The notes beneath the pieces were generated by a model that ran no database searches, was not told the origin of the DNA, and saw only the letters and a program-made list of their open reading frames with translations. This document shows positions 7,599 through 15,579 of a DNA stretch of 64,000 nucleotides, piece by piece. The translations under genes and the position numbers were made by a program. The stretch's first letter is position 1, and every line of letters starts with the position of its first letter. Origin of the DNA: Gemmatimonas sp. GTDB taxonomy: Bacteria > Gemmatimonadota > Gemmatimonadetes > Gemmatimonadales > Gemmatimonadaceae. The stretch covers positions 1 to 64,000 of the forward strand of contig NZ_JAJTHI010000040.1 in assembly GCF_021298855.1 (NCBI RefSeq), written 5' to 3'.

Positions 7599-9989
7599 TT
7601 ACTGGCAGGTGGTGGTGAAGTTGTCTGGCAGTGCCACCAGCGTCACACCGCGGATGGTGGCGCCGACGAGTACCAGCTGACCGTTGGGGCGGACCGTGGC
7701 GCGCACCGGACCGATGATCGGGTCGCGGATGGGCACGGTGGCGATCCGCCGATAGCAGTAGGTATCGAAGACATCGATGACCGGCTCGCTCGACGCAACG
7801 AACGCCAGCCGCGTGCGCAGCGGCGTGGAGTTCGCGCTGTTGTTGAGCGGATGGAAGTCGAGTCCACCGCCGCTGGGCCGGCTCTGCAGGATGCCCTGCA
7901 GGCGCAGCGTGTTGTCGAACAGGTACGTGGAGTCCCCCTTCACCGCGTTGAGTTCACCGTCGAAGTTGATCCCGACCCCCTGGACGCGGGCGAACGTGTT
8001 CGCGATGAAGTCGCTCACATCGACCGGACGGGAGATGCCCCGATCAATGACGGGCAGCGGCGTGCCGTTGTCCAAGCCCCGGGTGACGTCGTAGGTGAGC
8101 GCACGGCTGCCGAGCACCGGTCCGCCTTCGCCGATGATGGCGCGCCGGAAGTTGCCGGAGTTGCGCACGTAGGTGGTATCCCGGAAGGCCAGCTGATCGA
8201 GGCGTGCCACCACGGAGTAGTTGAACGTGCCGTTGGGGGTGACGATGGACTGTCGGAACGGCAGCAGTACGGAGTCGGCGCCCACCCCACCGGCCGCAAA
8301 GCGCTCGATCTCGAGCGTGTCGGAGCGGTTCTGCGTCTGCCCCATGGCCTGCTCGAAGAAGAAGTGCGAGGAGTTCTTGTTCAGATTCTCCCAGCGCACC
8401 GTGCCCTTGTTGGGGAAGGGCGCGCTCTGCCCCGGGGTGGGCGTGGTGGAGTACACCGCCACGACGTCACCGCAGGGGGTCCCCGGGTTGGGGGAGGCCA
8501 CACACGTCGTCGCGAGGTACTGCGGACGGTCGCTGAAGTCGTAGACGGTGCGCTGCGTGATGACCTGATCGGTGAGCTGCGACTTCACGCTGGTGACGGA
8601 GTACACCATGATGTTCGGCAGCGGGTACCGGTACACCTCGCGGCCGGTGGGACCGGCATTGAGGTTCACGTAGCTGATGTTCGTACCGCCCGAGTTGGCC
8701 ACCAGCAGCGTATCGCCCATGGCGCCATCGCGGTCGCGCGGCCAGGCGGCAAGGCCCCAGGGGCGCGACCCCACGCCCACGGGGGCGCGGAAGGTCGAGT
8801 CGGCCAGGTTGAACACCTCGAGCCAGTTGCGCTCGATGTTGGACAGGTAGAGGCGATCGGTGCGCGGCACGTAGATCGCATCGGCAATCTGACCGCCGCC
8901 CGGCAGCGGATTGGTGTACCCGGCGACCACCTGGACGCTATCGGCCCGCACGGCGCCCGATCCGAAGCGCGCCACATCGCGACGTCCGTTCGCGTTGCGG
9001 GCGAAGCCGGCGATGGTGACGGTCGTGGGGAAGACGTTGACCGGGAGGCGCGACCGGAAGGTTCGGACGAGCGTGGAGAAGGCGCCGGTGGACGTTACCG
9101 AGTCGGCCACCAGGAGCTGGCCCGTGAGGGAGCGGACCTCGTACCCGATGACACTGATGCCCACCGGATCGGTGGCCTCGACGAAGACGGTGTCGCTCAC
9201 CTCGACGCGGCGGGAGACCCCGGTGCGCACCACGGGAATGGTGTTCGCGTTGGCCGGGCTCTGCACCGCATACGCGACCGCGGTCCCGAGCACACGCTGA
9301 TTGAGCGAGTCGGTGACGAAGGGCGTCACGTTGATGGTGGCGCCGCGCACCGTGTCGGGGATGGTGAGCGTGTCGAGGATGGCCAGGGAGTCGCGCAGCG
9401 GTGAGGTGAAGCCGAGCGAGTCGGCGGCATTGAAGGCGCCGCTGATCTGATAGCCGAGCGTCCGCACCTTGTAGCGCGCCTTGGCCGAGATCGAGAGCAC
9501 GAGGGCTTTGCCACTCACCACCGGCGACGCGGCGACCGGGCTGGTGATGATGGCGCGCGGCGGCTCGAGGTTGCCGACCGTGAGCGCCACGAGCGCGGTG
9601 TCGCTGAAGTTGCCGGCGCCGTCGATCGCGACCGATCGCGCGTTGACGGTGGCGCCGATGGGCGCGCTGGAGGGCACCTTCACGTTCACCGCCAGGGTGA
9701 GCGAGGTGACCGCGCTCGTCATGGTGGTGTCGTACGTGGCGGTGATCCCGCCCGACAGGAACAGGCGAACGCGCTTGAGCCCGATGTTGTCGGTGGCGTT
9801 GATGGTGACCGACACGAGGGTGTCGGCCACGGCGTTACCCTTGGCGATGGTTACCCGCGGCTTCACCGTATCGGCGAAGGGCGGGTCGATCACCTCGTCG
9901 CCGCTGCAGGCGCCGAGGGCCACGGCGGCCACGAGGGCGCCGAGGCCCGCGCGCAGGCGCGGCCGGGGGGTGGAGAGGAGTGAGAGCAT
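7599..9989 (-). CDS. Large lipoprotein with Ig-like repeats and propeller-like region, downstream of pilQ
   Basis: The 796-residue product starts with a signal peptide ending in the lipobox ALGAC (Cys28), so it should be a lipid-anchored envelope protein. Residues about 40-340 contain repeated beta-rich modules (VTINATDNIGLKRVRLF, VEATDPVGISVIGYEVRS) typical of Ig-like/cadherin-like folds. The later part has beta-propeller wording (YVPRTDRLYLSNIERNW, DTLLVANSGGTNISYVNL). I do not recognise a named family. It follows pilQ by 22 bases and is closed by a strong terminator, so it is very likely co-transcribed with pilMNOPQ. It may assist the secretin or act at the surface; function is inferred from position only. 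Confidence 0.8.
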   Translation of the reverse strand: MLSLLSTPRPRLRAGLGALVAAVALGACSGDEVIDPPFADTVKPRVTIAKGNAVADTLVSVTINATDNIGLKRVRLFLSGGITATYDTTMTSAVTSLTLAVNVKVPSSAPIGATVNARSVAIDGAGNFSDTALVALTVGNLEPPRAIITSPVAASPVVSGKALVLSISAKARYKVRTLGYQISGAFNAADSLGFTSPLRDSLAILDTLTIPDTVRGATINVTPFVTDSLNQRVLGTAVAYAVQSPANANTIPVVRTGVSRRVEVSDTVFVEATDPVGISVIGYEVRSLTGQLLVADSVTSTGAFSTLVRTFRSRLPVNVFPTTVTIAGFARNANGRRDVARFGSGAVRADSVQVVAGYTNPLPGGGQIADAIYVPRTDRLYLSNIERNWLEVFNLADSTFRAPVGVGSRPWGLAAWPRDRDGAMGDTLLVANSGGTNISYVNLNAGPTGREVYRYPLPNIMVYSVTSVKSQLTDQVITQRTVYDFSDRPQYLATTCVASPNPGTPCGDVVAVYSTTPTPGQSAPFPNKGTVRWENLNKNSSHFFFEQAMGQTQNRSDTLEIERFAAGGVGADSVLLPFRQSIVTPNGTFNYSVVARLDQLAFRDTTYVRNSGNFRRAIIGEGGPVLGSRALTYDVTRGLDNGTPLPVIDRGISRPVDVSDFIANTFARVQGVGINFDGELNAVKGDSTYLFDNTLRLQGILQSRPSGGGLDFHPLNNSANSTPLRTRLAFVASSEPVIDVFDTYCYRRIATVPIRDPIIGPVRATVRPNGQLVLVGATIRGVTLVALPDNFTTTCQ

Positions 9990-10011
9990 GTCGGGTATGT
10001 TCCTCGTCGCG

Positions 10012-12354
10012 TCAGCGGCCCGGCGGCGGCGTGATGCCTTCGTCCAGGATGTGCGGCGTGACCAGAATGAGCAGGTCGCGCTTGGTCTCGTTTCTGGAGT
10101 TCTGCGAGAAGATCCGGCCCACGAAGGGGAGGTTCATCAGCACGGGGATCCCGCTGCGGAAGCGCGTGGTTTCCGTGACGGTGAGCCCACCGATGACGGC
10201 CGCTTCGCCGTCGGCCACGAGCACCTGCGATTCGGCGCGCTGGCGATTGAAGATCACGCCCACGTCGGTCTGCGAGATTTCCGCGCTCGAGTTTTCCGCC
10301 TTGATGTTGAGCAGCACCATCTTGTTGTTGGTGATCTGCGGCGTGACGGAGAGCTTGATGCCGGCTTCTTCCTTCGACACGGCGGCACGCGGGAAGAACG
10401 TGGCCGCGTTGGGGGCCATCTGGCCGCCGCCGCCGCCACCACCGCCCCCGCCACCACCGCCACCACCGCCACCCTGCGCACCCTGGCCGCCGGCGTCGAT
10501 GACGCGGATGGGGATTTCCTGGCCGACGAAGATTTCGGCGCTGCGGTTGTTGAGGATCGTGATGCTGGGCTCCGACTGCACGTCGGCGAGCGACGAGGTC
10601 TGCAGGGCGTTGAGGAACGCCGTCAGCTGGTAGCGACCCAGGGCCGTGCTGTAAATGAGATTGAGCGCGTTCGGCTTGATGGCGTTGTTGGCGTTGGCGA
10701 TACCGGCGATCGCGTTGCCGCCGAGCGCAATGCGGGCCGGCCCCTGGAAGGGCTGTCCGCCACCGGTGGCATCAGGCACCCCGTCCCCGTCGGTGTCGAC
10801 CGGCGTGAGCGTGTTGGGGTCGGTGCGCGGCACGAGCTGCTGGAAGAACTGCCGATTGCCGGTGCCGAGGTCGTAGGCGAGCCCGATGTCCTGGATGCCC
10901 GTGCGGTTGACGAAGACGATCTTCGCCTTGATGGCGACCTGCGGCGTGCGGATGTCGAGCTGCTGGAGTCGCGACACGATTTCCGGCAGGCGCGACGGCA
11001 CTTCGGTGATGATGAGCTTGTTGGTGGCGCTGTCGGCGGCCACGGAGCCGCGCACGACGCACCCCTGCCCGCCCATCTGCTGCTGCGCGCCGCCACCCTG
11101 GCCACCGCCCGGATTCATGGACATGCCCATTTCGCGGCCGGTCTGCATGGTGGCGAGTCCGGTGCAGTCACGCGCCAGGAGCGCCTGCACGGTGCCCTGC
11201 AGGACGGCGGCCTTGGCGTAGTTGACGTCGACGATCTGGGTGACGAGCGGCTCCAGCGCCTGGTTGGAGGCGAGGTTGCGATAGCTGTCGACCGAGATGA
11301 TCCCACTGGCGTCTTCGGTGGCGGCGAGCCCCTGGGACTGCAGGATGGCCTGGAGTGCCACATCCCACGGCTTGTCGGCGATGTCGGCAGTGACCGTGCC
11401 TTCCACATCCTTGCCGACCACGATGGTGCGGCCGGAGAAGGTGGCGAAGGCGGCGATCACGTCGCGGATGTTGGTGCCGTCGTACGAGACGGTGATGCGC
11501 GGCTTCTGCTGTTGGCGGCGCGCCGCGGTGATGGACGCGGCCGATGCCGGGGTGCGCGGCGTGAGCATGTCATCGGACGCGCTGTGCCGCGGCTCGGCTT
11601 TGGCCTCGACCGTGGCCGGCTCGTTTCTGGCCGGTTCTGCCTTGGCCGGTTCTGCCTTGGCCGGTTCTGCCTTGGCCGGTTCTGTCTTGGCCGGCTCCGC
11701 CTTGGCCGGTTCTGCCTTGGCCGGCTCCGCCTTGGCTGGTTCTGCCCTGGCCGGCTCCGCCTTGGCTGGCTCCGCCTTGGCTGGCTCCGCCTTGGCCGGC
11801 GCCGCCGGTGTTTCGGCATTCGGTGCGGTGCCCGCGGGCACCACGACGGGTGACTCGAGGCGTCCGGTGGCAACGGCCGTGACGTGGGCCGCGGAGCGTC
11901 CCGTGCTCCAGCGCGCAAACGACGAGACCGTGGCCTCGATGTTGATGCGGACGCTGTTGCCGTCACGTTCCACCGTGTACTGGTGCGCGGCATCGAGGTC
12001 GATGACGAGGCGCGCCGTATCCGCGCGGAACTGCGCAAGGCGCACGTTGCGCACGGCGCCGCGGGCCTTGCCGTCGTAGTTCGACCGGATGGAGAGACTG
12101 GCGCCACCCAGGTCGACAACCAACCGGGAGGGATTGTCGAGCATGAAGTGATTGAGCGCCACGGCGGCATCGACATCGAGCACGATGGCGGTACCGTTCG
12201 GGGCGGGCGCGACCTCGAGTCCGCGCACGCGCCCGCGAATGGCGGCGTCGTTGGTGATGGCCGTGGCGGCCGGGGGGGCGGTGTGTACCGCAGGGGCAGG
12301 CGAGCCGCCTGCCAGAAGCGCGGCGATCACCGCAACGGTCGTCGGTCCCATCAT
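10012..12354 (-). CDS. pilQ: Type IV pilus secretin PilQ
   Basis: The 780-residue outer-membrane secretin forms the pilus exit pore. After a signal peptide come an AMIN-type domain (about 40-150), a 12-unit AKAEP linker (about 187-246), an STN-like region (PRITVSYDGTNIRDVIAAFA), N-domains, and the secretin core ending at LLILVTPHIL. A run of 17 glycines interrupts the core before QMAPNAATFF, within the segment that follows GQEIPIRVID. The conserved block EVPSRLPEIVSRLQQLD and the VADGEAAVIGGL motif confirm the family. The start overlaps the pilP stop (ATGA). A further insertion (GGGQGGGAQQQMGGQG) lies inside an N-domain. Confidence 0.96.
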   Translation of the reverse strand: MMGPTTVAVIAALLAGGSPAPAVHTAPPAATAITNDAAIRGRVRGLEVAPAPNGTAIVLDVDAAVALNHFMLDNPSRLVVDLGGASLSIRSNYDGKARGAVRNVRLAQFRADTARLVIDLDAAHQYTVERDGNSVRINIEATVSSFARWSTGRSAAHVTAVATGRLESPVVVPAGTAPNAETPAAPAKAEPAKAEPAKAEPARAEPAKAEPAKAEPAKAEPAKTEPAKAEPAKAEPAKAEPARNEPATVEAKAEPRHSASDDMLTPRTPASAASITAARRQQQKPRITVSYDGTNIRDVIAAFATFSGRTIVVGKDVEGTVTADIADKPWDVALQAILQSQGLAATEDASGIISVDSYRNLASNQALEPLVTQIVDVNYAKAAVLQGTVQALLARDCTGLATMQTGREMGMSMNPGGGQGGGAQQQMGGQGCVVRGSVAADSATNKLIITEVPSRLPEIVSRLQQLDIRTPQVAIKAKIVFVNRTGIQDIGLAYDLGTGNRQFFQQLVPRTDPNTLTPVDTDGDGVPDATGGGQPFQGPARIALGGNAIAGIANANNAIKPNALNLIYSTALGRYQLTAFLNALQTSSLADVQSEPSITILNNRSAEIFVGQEIPIRVIDAGGQGAQGGGGGGGGGGGGGGGGGQMAPNAATFFPRAAVSKEEAGIKLSVTPQITNNKMVLLNIKAENSSAEISQTDVGVIFNRQRAESQVLVADGEAAVIGGLTVTETTRFRSGIPVLMNLPFVGRIFSQNSRNETKRDLLILVTPHILDEGITPPPGR
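10423..10473. repeat. GCC/ACC trinucleotide run encoding poly-glycine in PilQ
   Basis: Fifty-one consecutive bases on the plus strand are made of GCC, ACC and CCC triplets, read on the minus strand as 17 glycine codons. The tract is an in-frame microsatellite, so length change by slippage would only add or remove glycines in the secretin. Confidence 0.85.
11617..11796. repeat. Twelve-unit 15-bp tandem repeat in pilQ
   Basis: Twelve in-frame 15-base units encode AKAEP with variants ARAEP, AKTEP and ARNEP. The DNA units are near identical (TTGGCCGGTTCTGCC or TTGGCTGGCTCCGCC), a coding minisatellite. It forms a Pro/Lys/Glu-rich linker between the AMIN region and the secretin N-domains. Confidence 0.9.
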
Positions 12355-12905
12355 GGATTCCTCACTTTCGTCGTATCGCTGCTCAGCGGCAGCGTCTCCT
12401 GCCGATTGAATCCGAATTCATCGATCGTGAACTGCACCGCCTTCTGGCGGATCCCGCTGACGCGCAGGCGGCCGAGCTGCTGCCCGACCCGCACGCGGTA
12501 CTGCGTCTTGGAGTAGGAGTCGCGGAGAATCGCCACCGAGTTGCCGCCGGCGGGGTCGAAGGCCACCGCGGTGAGGCGGAGGTCGCTCAGCAGCGGTCGC
12601 ACTTCACTGCTCGACATGAGCGACTTGTAGGGATCGCGACGTCCGCTCCCGCTGTAGGCGTACGATTCCCGCTGGAGCGTGATCTCCGAGGGGATCGCGC
12701 TCTTCCGGGCGTTCTCGCGCGGTGTGCGCGTGGTCTTGGCGGCGGGGGCCGTCTTGACGGGGGCCGTCTTGACGGCGGCCGCGCTGACGGTCCCGACCGA
12801 GTCCCTCCGGACGGTGGTGACGCGGGGCTGCTGAGCAGCGGCGTCCGGGGTCAGCATGACACTGGCGAGCGCCGCACCCATGAGCAGGCGGAGGGCGGAG
12901 ATCAT
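12351..12905 (-). CDS. pilP: PilP-like pilus assembly lipoprotein/periplasmic protein
   Basis: The 184-residue product has an N-terminal signal (MISALRLLMGAALASVML...AAAQ) without an obvious lipobox. It continues with a Lys/Ala/Thr-rich linker, then a beta domain with the PilP hallmark GRRDPYKSL and a YRVRVGQQLGRLRVSGI strand pair. PilP links the inner-membrane PilNO pair to PilQ. Order and four-base overlaps with both pilO and pilQ support the call. The absence of a clear lipid-attachment cysteine is a difference from proteobacterial PilP. Confidence 0.85.
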   Translation of the reverse strand: MISALRLLMGAALASVMLTPDAAAQQPRVTTVRRDSVGTVSAAAVKTAPVKTAPAAKTTRTPRENARKSAIPSEITLQRESYAYSGSGRRDPYKSLMSSSEVRPLLSDLRLTAVAFDPAGGNSVAILRDSYSKTQYRVRVGQQLGRLRVSGIRQKAVQFTIDEFGFNRQETLPLSSDTTKVRNP

Positions 12906-13519
12906 GACGACCGCTCCTTCGCGCGCGGCGCAGGCGCGGTGCGCTCGACGTAGGTCTGCAGGGTAATGGTGGCGGCCAGGGATCCCTTCTCCGACGTGCG
13001 GACACCACTGCGCTGGCGATTGGTGGTCCCGGCGGTGATGGCGAAGTTCACCGGCGCCACGATGCGCGCGAGGGACCCGACGTTGGCGAGGAACTCGCCG
13101 AACTGGTGGTACCCACCGATGATGGTCACCGTGTAGCGATAGGTATCGAAGCGATCGCCGGCCACCACGGGCTCGGGCACGACCCCGCCCACATCGAGTC
13201 CGGCGCGGCGAGCGGCCGTACTGACTTCCTCGAGGAGTGCGGGCACTTCGTTGCCGGTGGGTACGAGGCGGCGCATCACGGTGAGCGCCGAGCGATTCTG
13301 CGCCGCCTGCGATCGCAGCTGTTCGATGCTGCCGCTGTCGAACTCGCGTGCCGCCTTCTGATTGGCCACCTCGAGGGTGGCGATGCGGGCTTCATCGGCC
13401 GCCAGCTGCTCGTTCTTGGCGGCGTAGGGGTACATCCAATAGACCACCGCAAGCGTGATGGCGGAAAAGCCGATCAGCAGCTTGATCTGGTCTCGTTGGG
13501 CGGTTGGGAGGAGGGCCAT
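12902..13519 (-). CDS. pilO: PilO-like inner-membrane pilus assembly protein
   Basis: The 205-residue product has a short cytosolic N-terminus, one transmembrane segment (IKLLIGFSAITLAVVYWMY), a coiled-coil stretch (about 32-75) and a ferredoxin-like periplasmic domain (TYRYTVTIIGGYHQFGEFLANV), the PilO layout. I chose the ATG at 13519 (MALLPTAQRDQ), seven bases after the pilN stop; an ATG at 13567 would overlap pilN by 41 bases and add a charged non-family extension. It partners PilN. Confidence 0.88.
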   Translation of the reverse strand: MALLPTAQRDQIKLLIGFSAITLAVVYWMYPYAAKNEQLAADEARIATLEVANQKAAREFDSGSIEQLRSQAAQNRSALTVMRRLVPTGNEVPALLEEVSTAARRAGLDVGGVVPEPVVAGDRFDTYRYTVTIIGGYHQFGEFLANVGSLARIVAPVNFAITAGTTNRQRSGVRTSEKGSLAATITLQTYVERTAPAPRAKERSS

Positions 13520-13526
13520 AAACAGC

Positions 13527-14291
13527 TCAGCGAACGGGGACGACGAGCGGCGTCGTGCGAACGACACCCGGGGGCGGAACTTCGTATTCGGCGTGGAGCT
13601 CGAACTGCGTGACGTCCTTGCCCTCGACGATCACGATCTCCGACTTGGACAGCGAGACCTTCTGCACGAACGGCGAGCTTTCGAGCTGGCGCATGAACAG
13701 CGTGAGCGCCTGGATGTCCACGGTCTGGCCGACGATCCGGAAGCCGAGGGGCGGGTGCACGGTGATGGTATCGGCCGGCGCCTTCTCGTCCGTGTCCTTG
13801 CCCTTCTTCTCTTTGGCCGCCTTGGGCGCCGGGGTGGTCTCGGTGGAGTCCATGCCGGGCGGCAGTGGCGTCTTCGTGGTCTGCTCCATGACGGTGAGCC
13901 ACGTGTACGCCGGCAGGGCGCGGCTCACCTCATCGAGGATGTGGGCCCAATTGTACCGATTGTCATCGATCGTGCGGATGATCTGCAGCTGTCGCATCAC
14001 CGAGTCGCGCTCGGCCGTCAGCTTGTGTCGCGCCGACAGGACCTTGGCGTAGCGCGTGGAATCACGAACCGCTTTTTCGACGCGTGTGCCGAGTTCGGTG
14101 GCGCGGGCGCTCTGCGCGGAGAAGAGCAGACCCACGGCGGCCACCGACACCACCACGGACGCGGCGGCGCCGATGAGCCACGGATCGCGGATCCCGGCCG
14201 CCAGGGCGGAGAGCGAGCCGAGGGAGATCCCGCCGCCGGCGCTCTTGCCCTTCTTCCTGGCGCCGGGGAGCAGGTTGATTTCGATCATCAT
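13527..14291 (-). CDS. pilN: PilN-like inner-membrane pilus assembly protein
   Basis: The 254-residue product opens with the PilN signature IEINLLPGARKK, which docks onto PilM in the cytosol. One membrane helix (PWLIGAAASVVVSVAAVGLLF) and a coiled coil follow, then a ferredoxin-like domain near the C-terminus (FRIVGQTVDIQALTLFMRQL). A Lys/Asp/Glu-rich insert (KAAKEKKGKDTDEKAP) divides the periplasmic part. Two adjacent ATG codons compete as start. It lies 19 bases downstream of pilM. Confidence 0.92.
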   Translation of the reverse strand: MMIEINLLPGARKKGKSAGGGISLGSLSALAAGIRDPWLIGAAASVVVSVAAVGLLFSAQSARATELGTRVEKAVRDSTRYAKVLSARHKLTAERDSVMRQLQIIRTIDDNRYNWAHILDEVSRALPAYTWLTVMEQTTKTPLPPGMDSTETTPAPKAAKEKKGKDTDEKAPADTITVHPPLGFRIVGQTVDIQALTLFMRQLESSPFVQKVSLSKSEIVIVEGKDVTQFELHAEYEVPPPGVVRTTPLVVPVR

Positions 14292-14310
14292 GAGTCGTTT
14301 CCTCGGGCGC

Positions 14311-15354
14311 TCAGGCGGCGGCGCGCAGCGCGAGTCCCACCGGCAGCATGAGCAGCGGCGCGATCTCGTCGGTGGACAGGAACTCGAGCGCCCCTTCGCG
14401 GACGTTCAGCTGGGCCAGTGCATTGGCCGACTGCACCGGAATGCGGAGCCGGTCGGAAAGCCACGGCAGCAGTCCCGGCACGCGCGACCCGCCGCCGCAC
14501 GCGTACATGGCGCGGATCTGGCCGAAGTTGCGCTGTGACGTGGAGAGGAAGGTGGCGGCGCGCACGAGGCCGATGGCGATTTCCTCTCCGCGCGCCGCCA
14601 CGATGGCATCGAGCATGGGGATGCGATCGTAGCCCCGCAGCAGGTTCTCGGCGTCTTCGGCGCTGATGCCGTGCTCGCGCTGCAAATCCTCGCGAAACCG
14701 GCGGGTTCCGACGCCGAGGTCGCGCGTGAGAATGGGTACGCCGTCGTCGAGGATGTTCAGATTGGTGGTTTCATTGCCCACGTTGAGCAGGGCAATCGTG
14801 CCGTTCAGCGCTTCCGGATAGTTGAGTTCGAAGGCGTTGTGGAGGGCGAAGGCATCCACGTCGATGACGGCCGGTGCGGCGCCCGATTCGGTGAGCAGTG
14901 CCTGCTTGGCCTCCACGAGATCGCGCTTGGCAGCCACGAGCAGCACGCTCATGTCGAGGCCATCGCCATCGGGGTCGAGGACCTGGAAGTCGAGTTCGAC
15001 CGAGTCCATGTCGAAGGGCACATGCTGCTCCGCCTCCCAGCGCATGAGCTCGCGGGCCTGTTGTTCCTTGACCCGTTCCATCTGGATCTTCTTCACGATG
15101 ACGTCGCGTCCGCCCACGGCGGCCACCACGTACTTGGTCTTGGCCCCTGTGGCGGCGATGGTCTGCCGAATGGCGTCGGCCACGATGCCATGGTCCATGA
15201 CTTCCCCTTCGACGATGGCGGTGTCAGCCAGCGGCGTGATGACCACCTTCGCCAATTCGGGGACCGGGCCGCTGTGGTCGATGACCACGGCCTTCACAAG
15301 CCCTGAACCGACATCGAGCCCGACAGTGAGTTGCTTCCGGCCGAAGAGCGCCAT
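14311..15354 (-). CDS. pilM: PilM, actin-like cytoplasmic pilus assembly ATPase
   Basis: The product is a 347-residue FtsA/actin-fold protein forming the cytosolic ring of the alignment subcomplex. The phosphate-1 motif is LTVGLDVGSGLVKAV; LLNVGNETTNLNI and ACGGGSRVPGLLPWLSDRL are the later nucleotide-binding blocks. The start at 15354 (MALFGRKQLTVG) is the family-typical one; an ATG at 15402 adds 16 unlikely residues. It is the first gene of pilMNOPQ, preceded by a 225-base leader. Confidence 0.95.
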   Translation of the reverse strand: MALFGRKQLTVGLDVGSGLVKAVVIDHSGPVPELAKVVITPLADTAIVEGEVMDHGIVADAIRQTIAATGAKTKYVVAAVGGRDVIVKKIQMERVKEQQARELMRWEAEQHVPFDMDSVELDFQVLDPDGDGLDMSVLLVAAKRDLVEAKQALLTESGAAPAVIDVDAFALHNAFELNYPEALNGTIALLNVGNETTNLNILDDGVPILTRDLGVGTRRFREDLQREHGISAEDAENLLRGYDRIPMLDAIVAARGEEIAIGLVRAATFLSTSQRNFGQIRAMYACGGGSRVPGLLPWLSDRLRIPVQSANALAQLNVREGALEFLSTDEIAPLLMLPVGLALRAAA

Positions 15355-15579
15355 AGGGACGGGGGGGTTGCACAGTGGTTGCTTTCGTATGTCCCGCACC
15401 AAACCGGTGAACGGGACGGATTGACCCGCCCTGAAACGGGCGTGTCACCCTTGAAACGACCCGTACCTCGCGAGGTAACGCTCCCCGTGGGGAGACGGGT
15501 GGGTACGGGGGTCGACTTCGTGATACTGTCGGCCTGCGGTCCGGGGGCCACTCCCGAGGTGTGACGCGGGGGCGCCCGG
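15355..15579 (-). promoter_or_regulatory. Leader of the pilMNOPQ operon with palindromes
   Basis: This 225-base spacer carries TACCTCGCGAGGTA (a perfect 14-base palindrome) and, a few bases away, CTCCCCGTGGGGAG, plus a CCCG/CGGG hairpin around CCTGAAA. They may be operators, RNA structures or a terminator for the minor-pilin genes upstream. I could not match it to a known riboswitch, and no convincing sigma-70 or sigma-54 promoter stood out. Confidence 0.35.

Noticed and set aside
4882-7680. 932-residue plus-strand open frame over topA, smg, aroK and aroC
   Set aside because: It runs antisense through four well-recognised genes and their spacers, a GC-codon artefact.
10423-10473. CRISPR-like or satellite array
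   Set aside because: The repeat is a GCC/ACC triplet run inside pilQ coding sequence, without spacers.
13520-13567. Upstream start for pilO
   Set aside because: It would overlap pilN by 41 bases and add MSFARRRSSSPFAELF, unlike the family; the ATG at 13519 has normal spacing.
15355-15579. c-di-GMP riboswitch in the pilM leader
   Set aside because: I looked for the GEMM core words and did not find them in order.
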